In this document: piece after piece, positions 17,101-25,466 of the stretch
Position numbering within the stretch: position 1 is the stretch's first letter
Layout of the letters: each line of letters opens with the position of its first letter
Assembly: GCA_036405135.1 (NCBI GenBank)
Contig: DASWYF010000023.1
Span: forward strand, 1-36,049
Origin: Verrucomicrobiia bacterium
GTDB taxonomy: Bacteria > Verrucomicrobiota > Verrucomicrobiia > Limisphaerales > JAEYXS01
Reading direction: 5' to 3'
DNA length: 36,049 nt
Position numbers and translations under genes: made by a program
Notes under the pieces: generated by a model
Seen by the model: the letters and a program-made list of their open reading frames with translations, nothing else
What the model was told of the DNA's origin: nothing
Databases searched by the model: none

Positions 17101-17333
17101 CACTGATGGCGGAGCGGGTGCTGGCGCGTCCGTTGGCGAGCAAGGAGCGCTCGGTGGTGAAGGAGACGTTGCGTGAATCGCTGGAATATTACACAGGCAA
17201 GCCGGATGAAGCAAAGAAGCTGGTGACGTTCGGTGAATCGAAGCCGGACGCGACGCTGGATGCCACCAAGGTGGCGGCGCTGACGATGGTGGCGAATCAG
17301 TTGATGAACCTGGATGAGGTGTTGAACAAGTAA
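14103..17333 (+). CDS. PSCyt1/DUF1549/LamG/DUF1553 cytochrome-like protein (pair 2)
   Basis: The product has up to 1076 residues. A good signal peptide begins at an internal ATG at 14145 ([19 protein letters not shown]), so the start may be 14145. ATG 14103 has a GGAA site 7 bases upstream. The PSCyt1 domain has the heme motif CTACH at about 55 and a DVMPPVK possible axial Met. DUF1549 follows, with [23 protein letters not shown] and a second CxxCH ([13 protein letters not shown], about 344). Residues of about 486-655 form a LamG/concanavalin-like lectin domain ([46 protein letters not shown]). DUF1553 closes the protein ([41 protein letters not shown]). The LamG insert suggests carbohydrate binding. 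Only 6 bp separate it from its DUF1501 partner. Confidence 0.92.
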   Translation: [1076 protein letters not shown]

Positions 17334-17339
17334 GACGTT

Positions 17340-18797
17340 ATGAACCCTTTCAACGATTACCTAAAGTCTGAGTCGCGGCGGCAGTTTCTTTCGCGCGGCA
17401 AGAATGCGGTGGGTTTCGCCGCGCTGACGAGTTTGTTGGGCAGCCAGTTCTCCACATGGGCGGCGGGTGGGAGTGAGTTGCCTGACAAATTGCCGCACTT
17501 TGCACCGAAGGCGAAGCGCGTGATCTATCTGCACATGGTAGGCGGGCCATCACAGATGGATATGTATGATTACAAGCCGGGTATGGCGGAGTGGTATGAC
17601 AAGGATTTGCCAGAGTCCATCCGCAAAGGGCAACGGCTGACGACGATGACGAGCGGGCAGGCGCGGTTTCCGATTGCGCCCTCGAAATTCAAATTCGCGC
17701 AACACGGCAAGAGTGGCATGTGGGTGACGGAACTCCTCCCGCAAACGGCAAAGTGTGTAGATGACATGTGCTTCATCCGCTCGATGCACACGGAGGCGAT
17801 CAATCATGAGCCCGCCATCTGCCATATGCAGACGGGTAACATGAATTCGGGCCGTCCGTGCATCGGGTCGTGGGTGAGTTATGGGTTGGGGGCATTGAAC
17901 AGCAATCTGCCGACGTTTGTGGTGCTCGTAGCAGAACCGACGAACAAGGAGCAGATCCAGGCGATCTCGGCGCGGTTGTGGTCGAGTGGTTTCTTGCCGG
18001 GAGAACATGCGGGTGTTTCCTTCCGTAGCAGTGGCGATCCGATCTTATTCATCAATAATCCGCCGGGTGTGCCGCAGGAGTTGCGTCGCAAGCAGCTCGA
18101 TGGTTTGCGGAAGTTGAACGAGATGAACTTCAAGCAGGTGGGCGATCCCGAGACGCATACGCGCATTCAGCAATTCGAGATGGCGTTCCGTATGCAGGCG
18201 AGCGTGCCGGAGTTGACGGACATCGCGAGCGAACCCGAATCTACTTACAAGCTCTACGGGGATGAGGCGAAGAAGCCGGGGACATTTGCGGCGACATGTC
18301 TGCTCTCGCGGCGCTTGCTGGAGCGAGGTGTACGCTTTGTGCAGGTGTATCTGAACAACTGGGATCATCACTCGAATGCGGCGGGACGTCTGCCGATGCA
18401 GTGCAAGGACATCGATCAAGCGACGTATGGGCTTATCCAAGATTTGAAAGCACGCGGGATGTTTGAGGACACGCTGATCGTGTGGGGTGGGGAATTTGGT
18501 CGCACGATTTACAGCCAAGGTGGTTTGTCGAAGGAAAACTACGGGCGCGATCATCATCCGCGCTGTTTCACGATGTGGATGGCGGGTGGCGGTTCAAAAG
18601 GCGGGACGATCTACGGTGAGACGGATGAGTTTAGCTACAACATCGTGAAAGACCCGGTGCATGTGCGGGACTTCCACGCGACCATTTTGCATCTGTTAGG
18701 CGTGGATCATAATCGCTACAGCTACAAATATCAGGGACTGGATCAGCGGCTCACGGGGGTGGAGGAAGCGCATGTGATCAAGGCGTTGGTGGGGTAG
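17340..18797 (+). CDS. DUF1501 protein, Tat-exported (pair 2)
   Basis: The product has 485 residues. Twin-arginine signal SRRQFL at 12-17, then GKNAVGFAALTSLLGS. The DUF1501 body matches the gene at 9131 in order: VIYLHMVGGPSQMDMYDYKPG, MCFIRSMHTEAINHEPAICHMQTG, RGVRFVQVYLNNWDHHSN, WGGEFGRTIYSQGG, GRDHHPRCFTMWMAGGGSKGG and VHVRDFHATILHLLGVDH. The metal-binding type Asp/His residues are kept. It begins 6 bp after the cytochrome gene, so the two are almost certainly cotranscribed. Substrate unknown. Confidence 0.92.
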   Translation: MNPFNDYLKSESRRQFLSRGKNAVGFAALTSLLGSQFSTWAAGGSELPDKLPHFAPKAKRVIYLHMVGGPSQMDMYDYKPGMAEWYDKDLPESIRKGQRLTTMTSGQARFPIAPSKFKFAQHGKSGMWVTELLPQTAKCVDDMCFIRSMHTEAINHEPAICHMQTGNMNSGRPCIGSWVSYGLGALNSNLPTFVVLVAEPTNKEQIQAISARLWSSGFLPGEHAGVSFRSSGDPILFINNPPGVPQELRRKQLDGLRKLNEMNFKQVGDPETHTRIQQFEMAFRMQASVPELTDIASEPESTYKLYGDEAKKPGTFAATCLLSRRLLERGVRFVQVYLNNWDHHSNAAGRLPMQCKDIDQATYGLIQDLKARGMFEDTLIVWGGEFGRTIYSQGGLSKENYGRDHHPRCFTMWMAGGGSKGGTIYGETDEFSYNIVKDPVHVRDFHATILHLLGVDHNRYSYKYQGLDQRLTGVEEAHVIKALVG

Positions 18798-18937
18798 GAA
18801 GGAATGTAGAATTAAGAAAGAAGAATGCAGAAAGGGTAACAGCCGACTCCTAACGCCCAATATCGAAAGAGGGGCAAAAGAGGTGAAACGTAAAGCGGGC
18901 TGCGATTCAGTACCATTGACGACTTAACAAATCGCGG

Positions 18938-18971
18938 AAAAGAAAAAGGCGCTCTGGTTGCCCAGAGCGCC
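18938..18971 (-). terminator. Rho-independent terminator of the HU gene
   Basis: On the minus strand, 20 bases after the HU stop codon, a perfect 10-bp stem GGCGCTCTGG-GCAA-CCAGAGCGCC is followed by TTTTTCTTTT. It is the clearest terminator in the window. The DUF1501 gene converges from the other side. Confidence 0.9.
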
Positions 18972-18991
18972 AAAGTCGCGGTCAGTAAAGA

Positions 18992-19279
18992 TTACTTCGC
19001 GCCGAGGATCGCATCCTTCGCGGCCTTGGCCACGCGGAACTTCACGACCTTCTTGGCAGGGATCTTGATCGCTTCGCCAGTAGCCGGATTGCGGCCCATA
19101 CGAGCTTTGCGGTTCACGAGCACCAGCTTGCCGATGCCAGGGAGGGTGAAAGAATTCTTGGCCTGCTTGTAAGCGAGGGCGGCGATTTCTTCGAGGATAG
19201 CCACAGCTTGCTTCTTGGAGATCTCAGCCTTCTCCGCGAGAGCGGCGGCGATTTGCGACTTGGTCAGTGCTTTAGCCAT
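18992..19279 (-). CDS. HU-family DNA-binding protein
   Basis: The product has 95 residues, the usual HU length. Helical N-terminus (LTKSQIAAALAEKAEISKKQAVAILEEI), then the hallmark FTLPGIGKLVLVNRKARMGRNPATGEAIKIPAKKVVKFR, which contains the DNA-binding arm with its conserved RMGRNPATGE sequence. HU acts as a dimer to bend DNA and organise the nucleoid. The gene is single, with its own terminator, and is divergent from the kinase gene. Confidence 0.97.
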   Translation of the reverse strand: MAKALTKSQIAAALAEKAEISKKQAVAILEEIAALAYKQAKNSFTLPGIGKLVLVNRKARMGRNPATGEAIKIPAKKVVKFRVAKAAKDAILGAK

Positions 19280-19338
19280 AAATGTTAAGCGTGTGTTTTA
19301 GTTATTGGGTTAGGTGAATTGTCTTGCGACTTGGGCGT

Positions 19339-19367
19339 AATTAAATAGTCACAAGCAAATGGCGCAA
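19339..19367 (-). promoter_or_regulatory. Possible promoter of the HU gene
   Basis: On the minus strand TTGCGC (19362-19367) and TTAATT (19339-19344) are separated by 17 bp and lie 60-88 bp upstream of the HU start. The match to sigma70 is partial, so this is a weak prediction. Confidence 0.25.
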
Positions 19368-19437
19368 GCAGAAAAGTTAAGAAAATCGCGGGTTTACGCT
19401 GTTTTTTTGTAACTGCTGCGGAGCTTGACTTGGCTGT

Positions 19438-20475
19438 ATGAATGCGGAAGATGCGCATGTGGCTAGCCTGTTTACCATCCAAGGTGACACTCGATACGAA
19501 ATTGTCCGCAAGATTTTCGAGGGCGGCATGGGTGTTGTGTATGAAGCCGAGCAACACGGTGCGCGCGATTTCGTGAAGCGGGTCGCCATCAAGGTCATTC
19601 GCCAGAGCTACGCCAACCAGAAGCAGTTCATCGAGAATTTCGTCGGAGAAGCCAAGCTCGTCGCGGATCTTATCCATACGAATATCGTACAGACCTATCA
19701 ATTGGGCGAGGCCAGCGGCATCTATTTCATCGCGATGGAGTTGATCCGCGGGGTGAACTTGGAGCAATTCGCACAGCAGCTCGTGGATAAAAAACGGCCA
19801 TTATCAAGGGATTTGGCGGTGTTTATCGCCAGCCGCATCGCCCGTGGTCTTGCTTACGCGCATGCGAAAGCGGATCGTGATGGCAAGCCCTTGGGCATCG
19901 TTCACCGCGATATCAACCCGAAGAACATCATGATCGCCTTTGAGGGTGATGTGAAGGTGACAGACTTCGGTGTGGCCAAGGCGCGTGGTTTGTTGGTGGA
20001 TAACGAAGGCGAAGTCGTGGCGGGCAAGGCTGATTACATGAGCCCCGAACAGGCGGATTTCCGCATCACAGATAAGCGCTCGGATGTGTTCTCTGTAGGT
20101 GTGGTGCTGTCCTTTCTGTTGCTCGGTTACAATATCTTCAAGGGTAACTCGGTGGAGGAATCGCGCCAGCGCGTGATGACGATGCCCATCCCTGACTTCC
20201 GCCAGTTGGATTCACGTATCGATGATCCGTTGAACAATATTTTGCAAAAGTGCTTCCAACGTGACTTGGCCAAGCGGCATCAATCGGCCGAAGAGCTGCT
20301 TGAAGAGTTGGAACACTATATCTACGACCAAGGTTATGGTCCTACGAATGAGACCTTGGGTCGCTTCATCCGTGAACTCTTTGGGCAGAACCACGCACCA
20401 GTCGTGGTGGATCATACGCGTGGAGGTACGGTTGTCCTTGACCGCACGGCCCACATGGCTTCTAAGAACGTGTAA
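19438..20475 (+). CDS. Serine/threonine protein kinase, soluble
   Basis: The product has 345 residues. All main Hanks-type motifs are present: a glycine loop (FEGGMGVVYEA near 28), VAIK with the ATP-binding Lys near 50, HRDINPKN with the catalytic Asp near 159, TDFGVAK near 177, YMSPEQAD near 200 and DVFSVGVV near 215. The usual Lys of HRDLKxxN is Asn here, a variant seen in several bacterial kinases. There is no transmembrane segment or PASTA repeat, so it is cytosolic. The tail of about 60 residues has no recognised domain. The next gene starts at once (GTG 20476 or ATG 20482). Target unknown. Confidence 0.92.
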   Translation: MNAEDAHVASLFTIQGDTRYEIVRKIFEGGMGVVYEAEQHGARDFVKRVAIKVIRQSYANQKQFIENFVGEAKLVADLIHTNIVQTYQLGEASGIYFIAMELIRGVNLEQFAQQLVDKKRPLSRDLAVFIASRIARGLAYAHAKADRDGKPLGIVHRDINPKNIMIAFEGDVKVTDFGVAKARGLLVDNEGEVVAGKADYMSPEQADFRITDKRSDVFSVGVVLSFLLLGYNIFKGNSVEESRQRVMTMPIPDFRQLDSRIDDPLNNILQKCFQRDLAKRHQSAEELLEELEHYIYDQGYGPTNETLGRFIRELFGQNHAPVVVDHTRGGTVVLDRTAHMASKNV

Positions 20476-20481
20476 GTGAAA

Positions 20482-21375
<894 letters not shown>

Positions 21376-21389
21376 CACTTCCTTAACGC

Positions 21390-22904
21390 ATGGCGACCAA
21401 TCCGCAAGATCCGCTGGCTGAGCGTTTGCAGGAGTGGGAGCGGCGGGTTCCCGGTTTGTTGACCGGCGGATCAGTATTAGTGCTGTTCTGGATAGTCATC
21501 TCCGCGATCGGTCAAGGATTCATACCCCAAGACGATGCCTTGCGCCATGCCGCGTATGCGGTGAGCGGGAAGACATGGGATCAGATACTGGTGCTGAATC
21601 CGGCGATGGTGGCGGATCACAACCCCGGGTGGCATGTCTTGCTGAAGACGCTGCATGCCGGTCTTGGCTGGAATCAGGTGATGCTGGTGCTGTTCTCCGT
21701 GGCATTTCTTTTCCTCTGCGTGACAGTTCCAGCGTTGTTCATGGTGAAGAGACCGGAGCTATGGCTGGCATCACTGTTGGCCATCATCATTTCCCAGCCG
21801 CATTTCATCATGCGCCTGACCTTGGGCAGGCCACTGCTTCTTTCCATCGCGGTACTCATATTCATTCTTCTCGCCTGGACGCGCGATGATCTGGGACCTG
21901 GACAGCAAAAGCTCCGGTTAGGCTGGAGTGTTGGATTGATGGGACTGGCCGTTTGGGTTCATGGGACCTGGTATCTGTTTGTATTGCCAGCACTGGCGTT
22001 TGCCTTGGCAGGGCGTCTTCAATCGGCACAACGTCTGGCACTGTGCTGGCTGGGCGGCAGCGCACTGGCTGCGGTATTGACGGGCCATCCCGTCGAGTTC
22101 CTTTCCGGTGCTGTCCGGCACGCCTTGTATTCTTTAGGCGGGCAAACATATCAACACGTCCTTGTCAGCGAGTTCAAGGCTACCGACGGTGTTTTTCCCA
22201 TCGTGGCGCTCATCGCGATCGTTGCGGTGGCGCGGACGTGGTTGGCAGGACGTCTGCCAGCGTTTTTCCGCGATCCGATTTTTGTGATGGTGGTGCTGGG
22301 CTGGGTGCTGGGTTTGAAAGTGGGCCGCTTCTGGCTGGATTGGGGCTTGCCCGCCACGTGGGTCTGGCTGACGCAGAGTTTCATTGAGATGGCGGGCTCA
22401 CGCGTGCCGTTTCAATCTTTACGCCGGGCCAAGCTGGGCCTCTGTGTGCTCGCTTCGCTGCTATTCCTGTGCCTTAACGATTATGAGAGCCGTTGGACCA
22501 GATCGTTGAAGATAGATTTCATTTCGGCTGAAAAACAGGAACTTGAAGGTTGGTTGCCTGATGATGGAGGTATCATCTACAGCCCTGAGATGACGGTGTT
22601 TTATCATACGTTCTTCAAAAATCCAAACGCAAACTGGCGTTATGCGCTTGGCTACGAGCCGGCGCTGATGCAGCCGGATGATTTTAAAACGCTGCGCAAC
22701 ATCCAGTGGAACGATGGCGACCCGCGGACTTATCAGCCATGGTTGGACAAACTGCGCCCGGAAGACCGGTTGGTGTTCATCGGTGGTATTCGTATGGCTC
22801 CAGAACTGCCGGGCATTGAGTGGAACTATGTGGCAACCGACCGGTGGATCGGGCGGCCTGTCCAGAAACCAGCCGTGTCTCCCGTACCGCCTTCCCCGCG
22901 TTAA
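21390..22904 (+). CDS. Polytopic membrane protein, possible GT-C-type transferase (paralogue A)
   Basis: The product has 504 residues with about 9-11 hydrophobic segments from 23 to about 350, then a soluble region of about 130 residues. The first extracytoplasmic loop has PQDDALRHA with Asp48-Asp49, then GKTWDQILVLNP and DHNPGWHV. GT-C glycosyltransferases of the PMT type carry an acidic pair in this place, so a lipid-linked sugar transferase is a reasonable guess but not proven. Other shared blocks are KVGRFWLDWGLPATWVWL and DDGGIIYSPEMTVFYHTFF. It is clearly paralogous to the gene at 23111. It follows aguB by 14 bp. Confidence 0.75.
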   Translation: MATNPQDPLAERLQEWERRVPGLLTGGSVLVLFWIVISAIGQGFIPQDDALRHAAYAVSGKTWDQILVLNPAMVADHNPGWHVLLKTLHAGLGWNQVMLVLFSVAFLFLCVTVPALFMVKRPELWLASLLAIIISQPHFIMRLTLGRPLLLSIAVLIFILLAWTRDDLGPGQQKLRLGWSVGLMGLAVWVHGTWYLFVLPALAFALAGRLQSAQRLALCWLGGSALAAVLTGHPVEFLSGAVRHALYSLGGQTYQHVLVSEFKATDGVFPIVALIAIVAVARTWLAGRLPAFFRDPIFVMVVLGWVLGLKVGRFWLDWGLPATWVWLTQSFIEMAGSRVPFQSLRRAKLGLCVLASLLFLCLNDYESRWTRSLKIDFISAEKQELEGWLPDDGGIIYSPEMTVFYHTFFKNPNANWRYALGYEPALMQPDDFKTLRNIQWNDGDPRTYQPWLDKLRPEDRLVFIGGIRMAPELPGIEWNYVATDRWIGRPVQKPAVSPVPPSPR

Positions 22905-23110
22905 GGTGTGTTGTCCTTGACCTTGGAGCATTCATCGCGTCTAACAGCCTCGATTGAAATCGAGTTGCCCAGAATGGATGCGGGAGAAGCGTGGCTTCAA
23001 CGGATGTGGCGCGCAGGTGGTCCTTGACCATACGGTCTGCATCGCTTCCAAGAATGTGTCTCAGAGAATGAGATATCCTTTATACTCCAGCCGGGAACGG
23101 AAGTTTATTC
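22905..23110. other. 206-bp gap with degraded copies of the kinase 3' end
   Basis: Bases 23005-23072 align without gaps to 20419-20486 (kinase 3' end through the AguB start codon) at 48/68 identity, and at about 80% over the central 40. In frame the copy reads VVLDHTVCIASKNV, against VVLDRTAHMASKNV in the kinase. A weaker second copy begins at 22910 with an exact 13-mer GTTGTCCTTGACC. No functional gene is visible. Confidence 0.65.
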
Positions 23111-24601
23111 ATGAGTGAGCACCCAGACAGGCGTCACCGCGCAGTGCCCTTGCTGATCAAATGCCTCTGCGTATGTCTCATGCCTTTCATCGCCTTGAAA
23201 ATATTGGGCATGGGATATCTGCCATACGATGATGCGCTGCGGCATGTGGCCAAGGCCATCAATGGCAAACCGTGGACAGAGATACTGGTGTTGAACCCCC
23301 AGTTCGGACTGGATCACAACTTTGGCTGGCATGTCATCCTCACGCTGCTGCACAAGGCGATGGGCTGGCAGCAGGAGGCCTTGATCGCTTTTTCGGTCAC
23401 GTTTTTATTCACAGTGTTCGCCATATTGCCGGTGTTCCGGCTGAAGCGAGGCGAAGCCTGGCTGGCGGCGTTGCTGGTGACGTTGATCGCGAACCAAGGT
23501 TTGGCAACGCGTTTTTTTACCGGACGCCCCTATGTGCTCAGTATGGCGGTATTGATGCTGATTTGCTTTCTCTGGCTGCAGATGAAGGACAATGGCCTGC
23601 GTCCGCCATTGCTTTGGGGCATCACCGTGGCCGCCATCACGCTGGCTGTGTGGGCACACGGGGTATGGTATCTTTTTGTTCTGCCGGTGATGGCGCTGGT
23701 GTTGGCCAGCTGGTGGCGTAATGCCATGGCTCTGGCGGGTTGCTGGCTGGCTGGCAGTTTTCTTGGCGGTTTGTTGACGGGGCATCCCGTGGGCTATCTG
23801 TTACAAGCAGTGCAGATCGCCGGGCAGGCATTCGGCCAGCATACGGTTCAACGCGTGCTGGCGGGCGAGTTTCAGCCCTCGGATGGAGTATTCACTTTCG
23901 TGATGATGATCGTGCTGGCGATCTTTGCCCGCAAACTTGTCACCGGACAATGGCCGTCGATCTTTGGGAACCCATTATTCTTGTTGGTCGTCTTGTGCTG
24001 GCTGTTCGGTCTCAAGGTCGGTCGTTTCTGGTCGGATTGGGGCGTGCCGGCCACCATGGTCTGGCTGGCCTTGAATTTCGAAACCATCCTCGAAGAACTT
24101 CTGCCTGCGGATTCGTTTCGCAACCTTGCCCTTTCCGCGTTTCTGGGCATGGCCATTTATGCAAACATGATCAACGATGTCGGGAGCCGGTGGACATTGC
24201 ATCTGAATTCTGTCTTTTTGGATGCCAGCAAGCCCGAGATCAAGGAACTGATGCCAGCCGATGGCGGTATCATCTACAGCCCCGACATGACGGTCTTCTA
24301 TCAGACGTTTTATCAGAATCCCAGTGCCGGCTGGCGTTATGCCTTGGGCTTTGAGCCGGCCTTGATGCCGCCGGAAGATTTGAATGTATTCCGCAGTTAT
24401 CAATGGAATTACGGCGATACGCGGGCACTGGAACCTTGGATCAGAAAAATGCGTCCCGAGGACCGTATGATCTTGCGCGGTGGCAGTGCTACTGCAGCAC
24501 CTCCCGGGCTTGTGTGGCGGGAAGGAACGCCCGGATTGTGGATCGGGCGTTTGCCTGCTGCGCCAGTGAAGACGAATGCTCCCGCAGCGGGCAACCAATG
24601 A
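23111..24601 (+). CDS. Polytopic membrane protein, possible GT-C-type transferase (paralogue B)
   Basis: The product has 496 residues with the same architecture as the 21390 gene: a first membrane helix, then PYDDALRHVAKAINGKPW (Asp40-Asp41), TEILVLNPQFGLDHNFGWHV, a helical block to about 350, KVGRFWSDWGVPATMVWL, and the terminal soluble block with DGGIIYSPDMTVFYQTFYQNP and GWRYALGFEPALMPPEDLN. These shared blocks are too long and too alike for chance. The ends of both proteins look periplasmic. I know of no characterised family for them. The role is probably in envelope glycan or lipid modification, given the RmlD-like neighbour 5 bp downstream, but this is inference. Confidence 0.75.
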   Translation: MSEHPDRRHRAVPLLIKCLCVCLMPFIALKILGMGYLPYDDALRHVAKAINGKPWTEILVLNPQFGLDHNFGWHVILTLLHKAMGWQQEALIAFSVTFLFTVFAILPVFRLKRGEAWLAALLVTLIANQGLATRFFTGRPYVLSMAVLMLICFLWLQMKDNGLRPPLLWGITVAAITLAVWAHGVWYLFVLPVMALVLASWWRNAMALAGCWLAGSFLGGLLTGHPVGYLLQAVQIAGQAFGQHTVQRVLAGEFQPSDGVFTFVMMIVLAIFARKLVTGQWPSIFGNPLFLLVVLCWLFGLKVGRFWSDWGVPATMVWLALNFETILEELLPADSFRNLALSAFLGMAIYANMINDVGSRWTLHLNSVFLDASKPEIKELMPADGGIIYSPDMTVFYQTFYQNPSAGWRYALGFEPALMPPEDLNVFRSYQWNYGDTRALEPWIRKMRPEDRMILRGGSATAAPPGLVWREGTPGLWIGRLPAAPVKTNAPAAGNQ

Positions 24602-24605
24602 AGTG

Positions 24606-25466
24606 ATGGCACCCAGGGCGGACAACCTTGTTTGGGTGACCGGTGCCAACGGCTTGATCGGCAGCCATCTGGTCAGGCAGGCGGGCAGCAGTGTTCCTGG
24701 TTGGCAGGTGCGGCCCGTTACGCGGAGCGATTTTGATTTGACGGATTTTAAAGAAGTGGTCACCGCGTTTCAGAAAGAGCGCCCCCGGCTGGTCATCCAT
24801 TGTGCCGCACTGAGCCGCAGCCCAGAATGCCAGGCGAATCCGCAATTGGCTCAAAAATTGAATGTGGAGGTGACAGAGTTTCTGGCCGATCTGGCGATGG
24901 ACATATCCTTTGTCTTCTTTTCCACAGATCTGATTTTTGACGGGCTCAAGGGCGGTTATGTCGAGACGGATGCACCCAACCCACTGAGCGTTTACGCGGA
25001 GACGAAGGTGCTGGCTGAGCGGCATGTGCTGAGGAATCCTCACCACACGGTGATCCGCACATCGCTCAATGCCGGACCATCCCTGCAAGGAGATCGAGGG
25101 ATGGACGAGCAGATGTTGGTGAGCTTGCGCGCGGGGAAAATGCTGAACCTGTTCACGGATGAGTTCCGCACACCGATCCCGGCAGCGGAGACGGCACGGG
25201 CTGTGTGGGAACTGGCGAAACAAAGGGCGAAAGGTGTTTACCACGTGGCCGGAGCAGAAAGGCTTTCTCGCTGGGAAACCGGTGAATTGATTTGCGAGCG
25301 CTTTCCAGAGCACCGCGAGCAGATCAGCGCGACCTCGCTGAGGACGTATCAAGGTGCGCCGAGATCGCCGGACACCAGTCTGGATTGTGCGAAGGCGCAA
25401 GCGCGACTGTCATTTGCGTTGCCGAGATTTTCGGAATGGTGGCGGAACGAAGGAGGAGGCGCATGA
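24606..25466 (+). CDS. RmlD-like NAD(P)-dependent sugar-nucleotide reductase
   Basis: The product has 286 residues from ATG 24606. Extended SDR fold: VTGANGLIGSHLV near 9 (GxxGxxG), RSDFDLTDFKEV, VIHCAALSRSPECQANP, FFSTDLIFDG (usual Thr/Ser-Asp region) and the catalytic YAETK. C-terminal features (TPIPAAETARAVWEL, GVYHVAGAERLSRWE) match dTDP-4-dehydrorhamnose reductase relatives. True RmlD is likely only if other rml genes exist, and none are in the window, so a related SDR acting on another 4-keto sugar or a lipid-linked substrate is possible. An in-frame ATG at 24576 lies inside the upstream gene. Its stop overlaps the gluQ start. Confidence 0.82.
   Translation: MAPRADNLVWVTGANGLIGSHLVRQAGSSVPGWQVRPVTRSDFDLTDFKEVVTAFQKERPRLVIHCAALSRSPECQANPQLAQKLNVEVTEFLADLAMDISFVFFSTDLIFDGLKGGYVETDAPNPLSVYAETKVLAERHVLRNPHHTVIRTSLNAGPSLQGDRGMDEQMLVSLRAGKMLNLFTDEFRTPIPAAETARAVWELAKQRAKGVYHVAGAERLSRWETGELICERFPEHREQISATSLRTYQGAPRSPDTSLDCAKAQARLSFALPRFSEWWRNEGGGA

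Noticed and set aside
19780..20110. The Asn in HRDINPKN considered as evidence for a dead kinase
   Set aside because: The ATP-binding Lys, catalytic Asp and DFG are all present, and this Lys-to-other change occurs in active bacterial kinases, so pseudokinase status is not supported.
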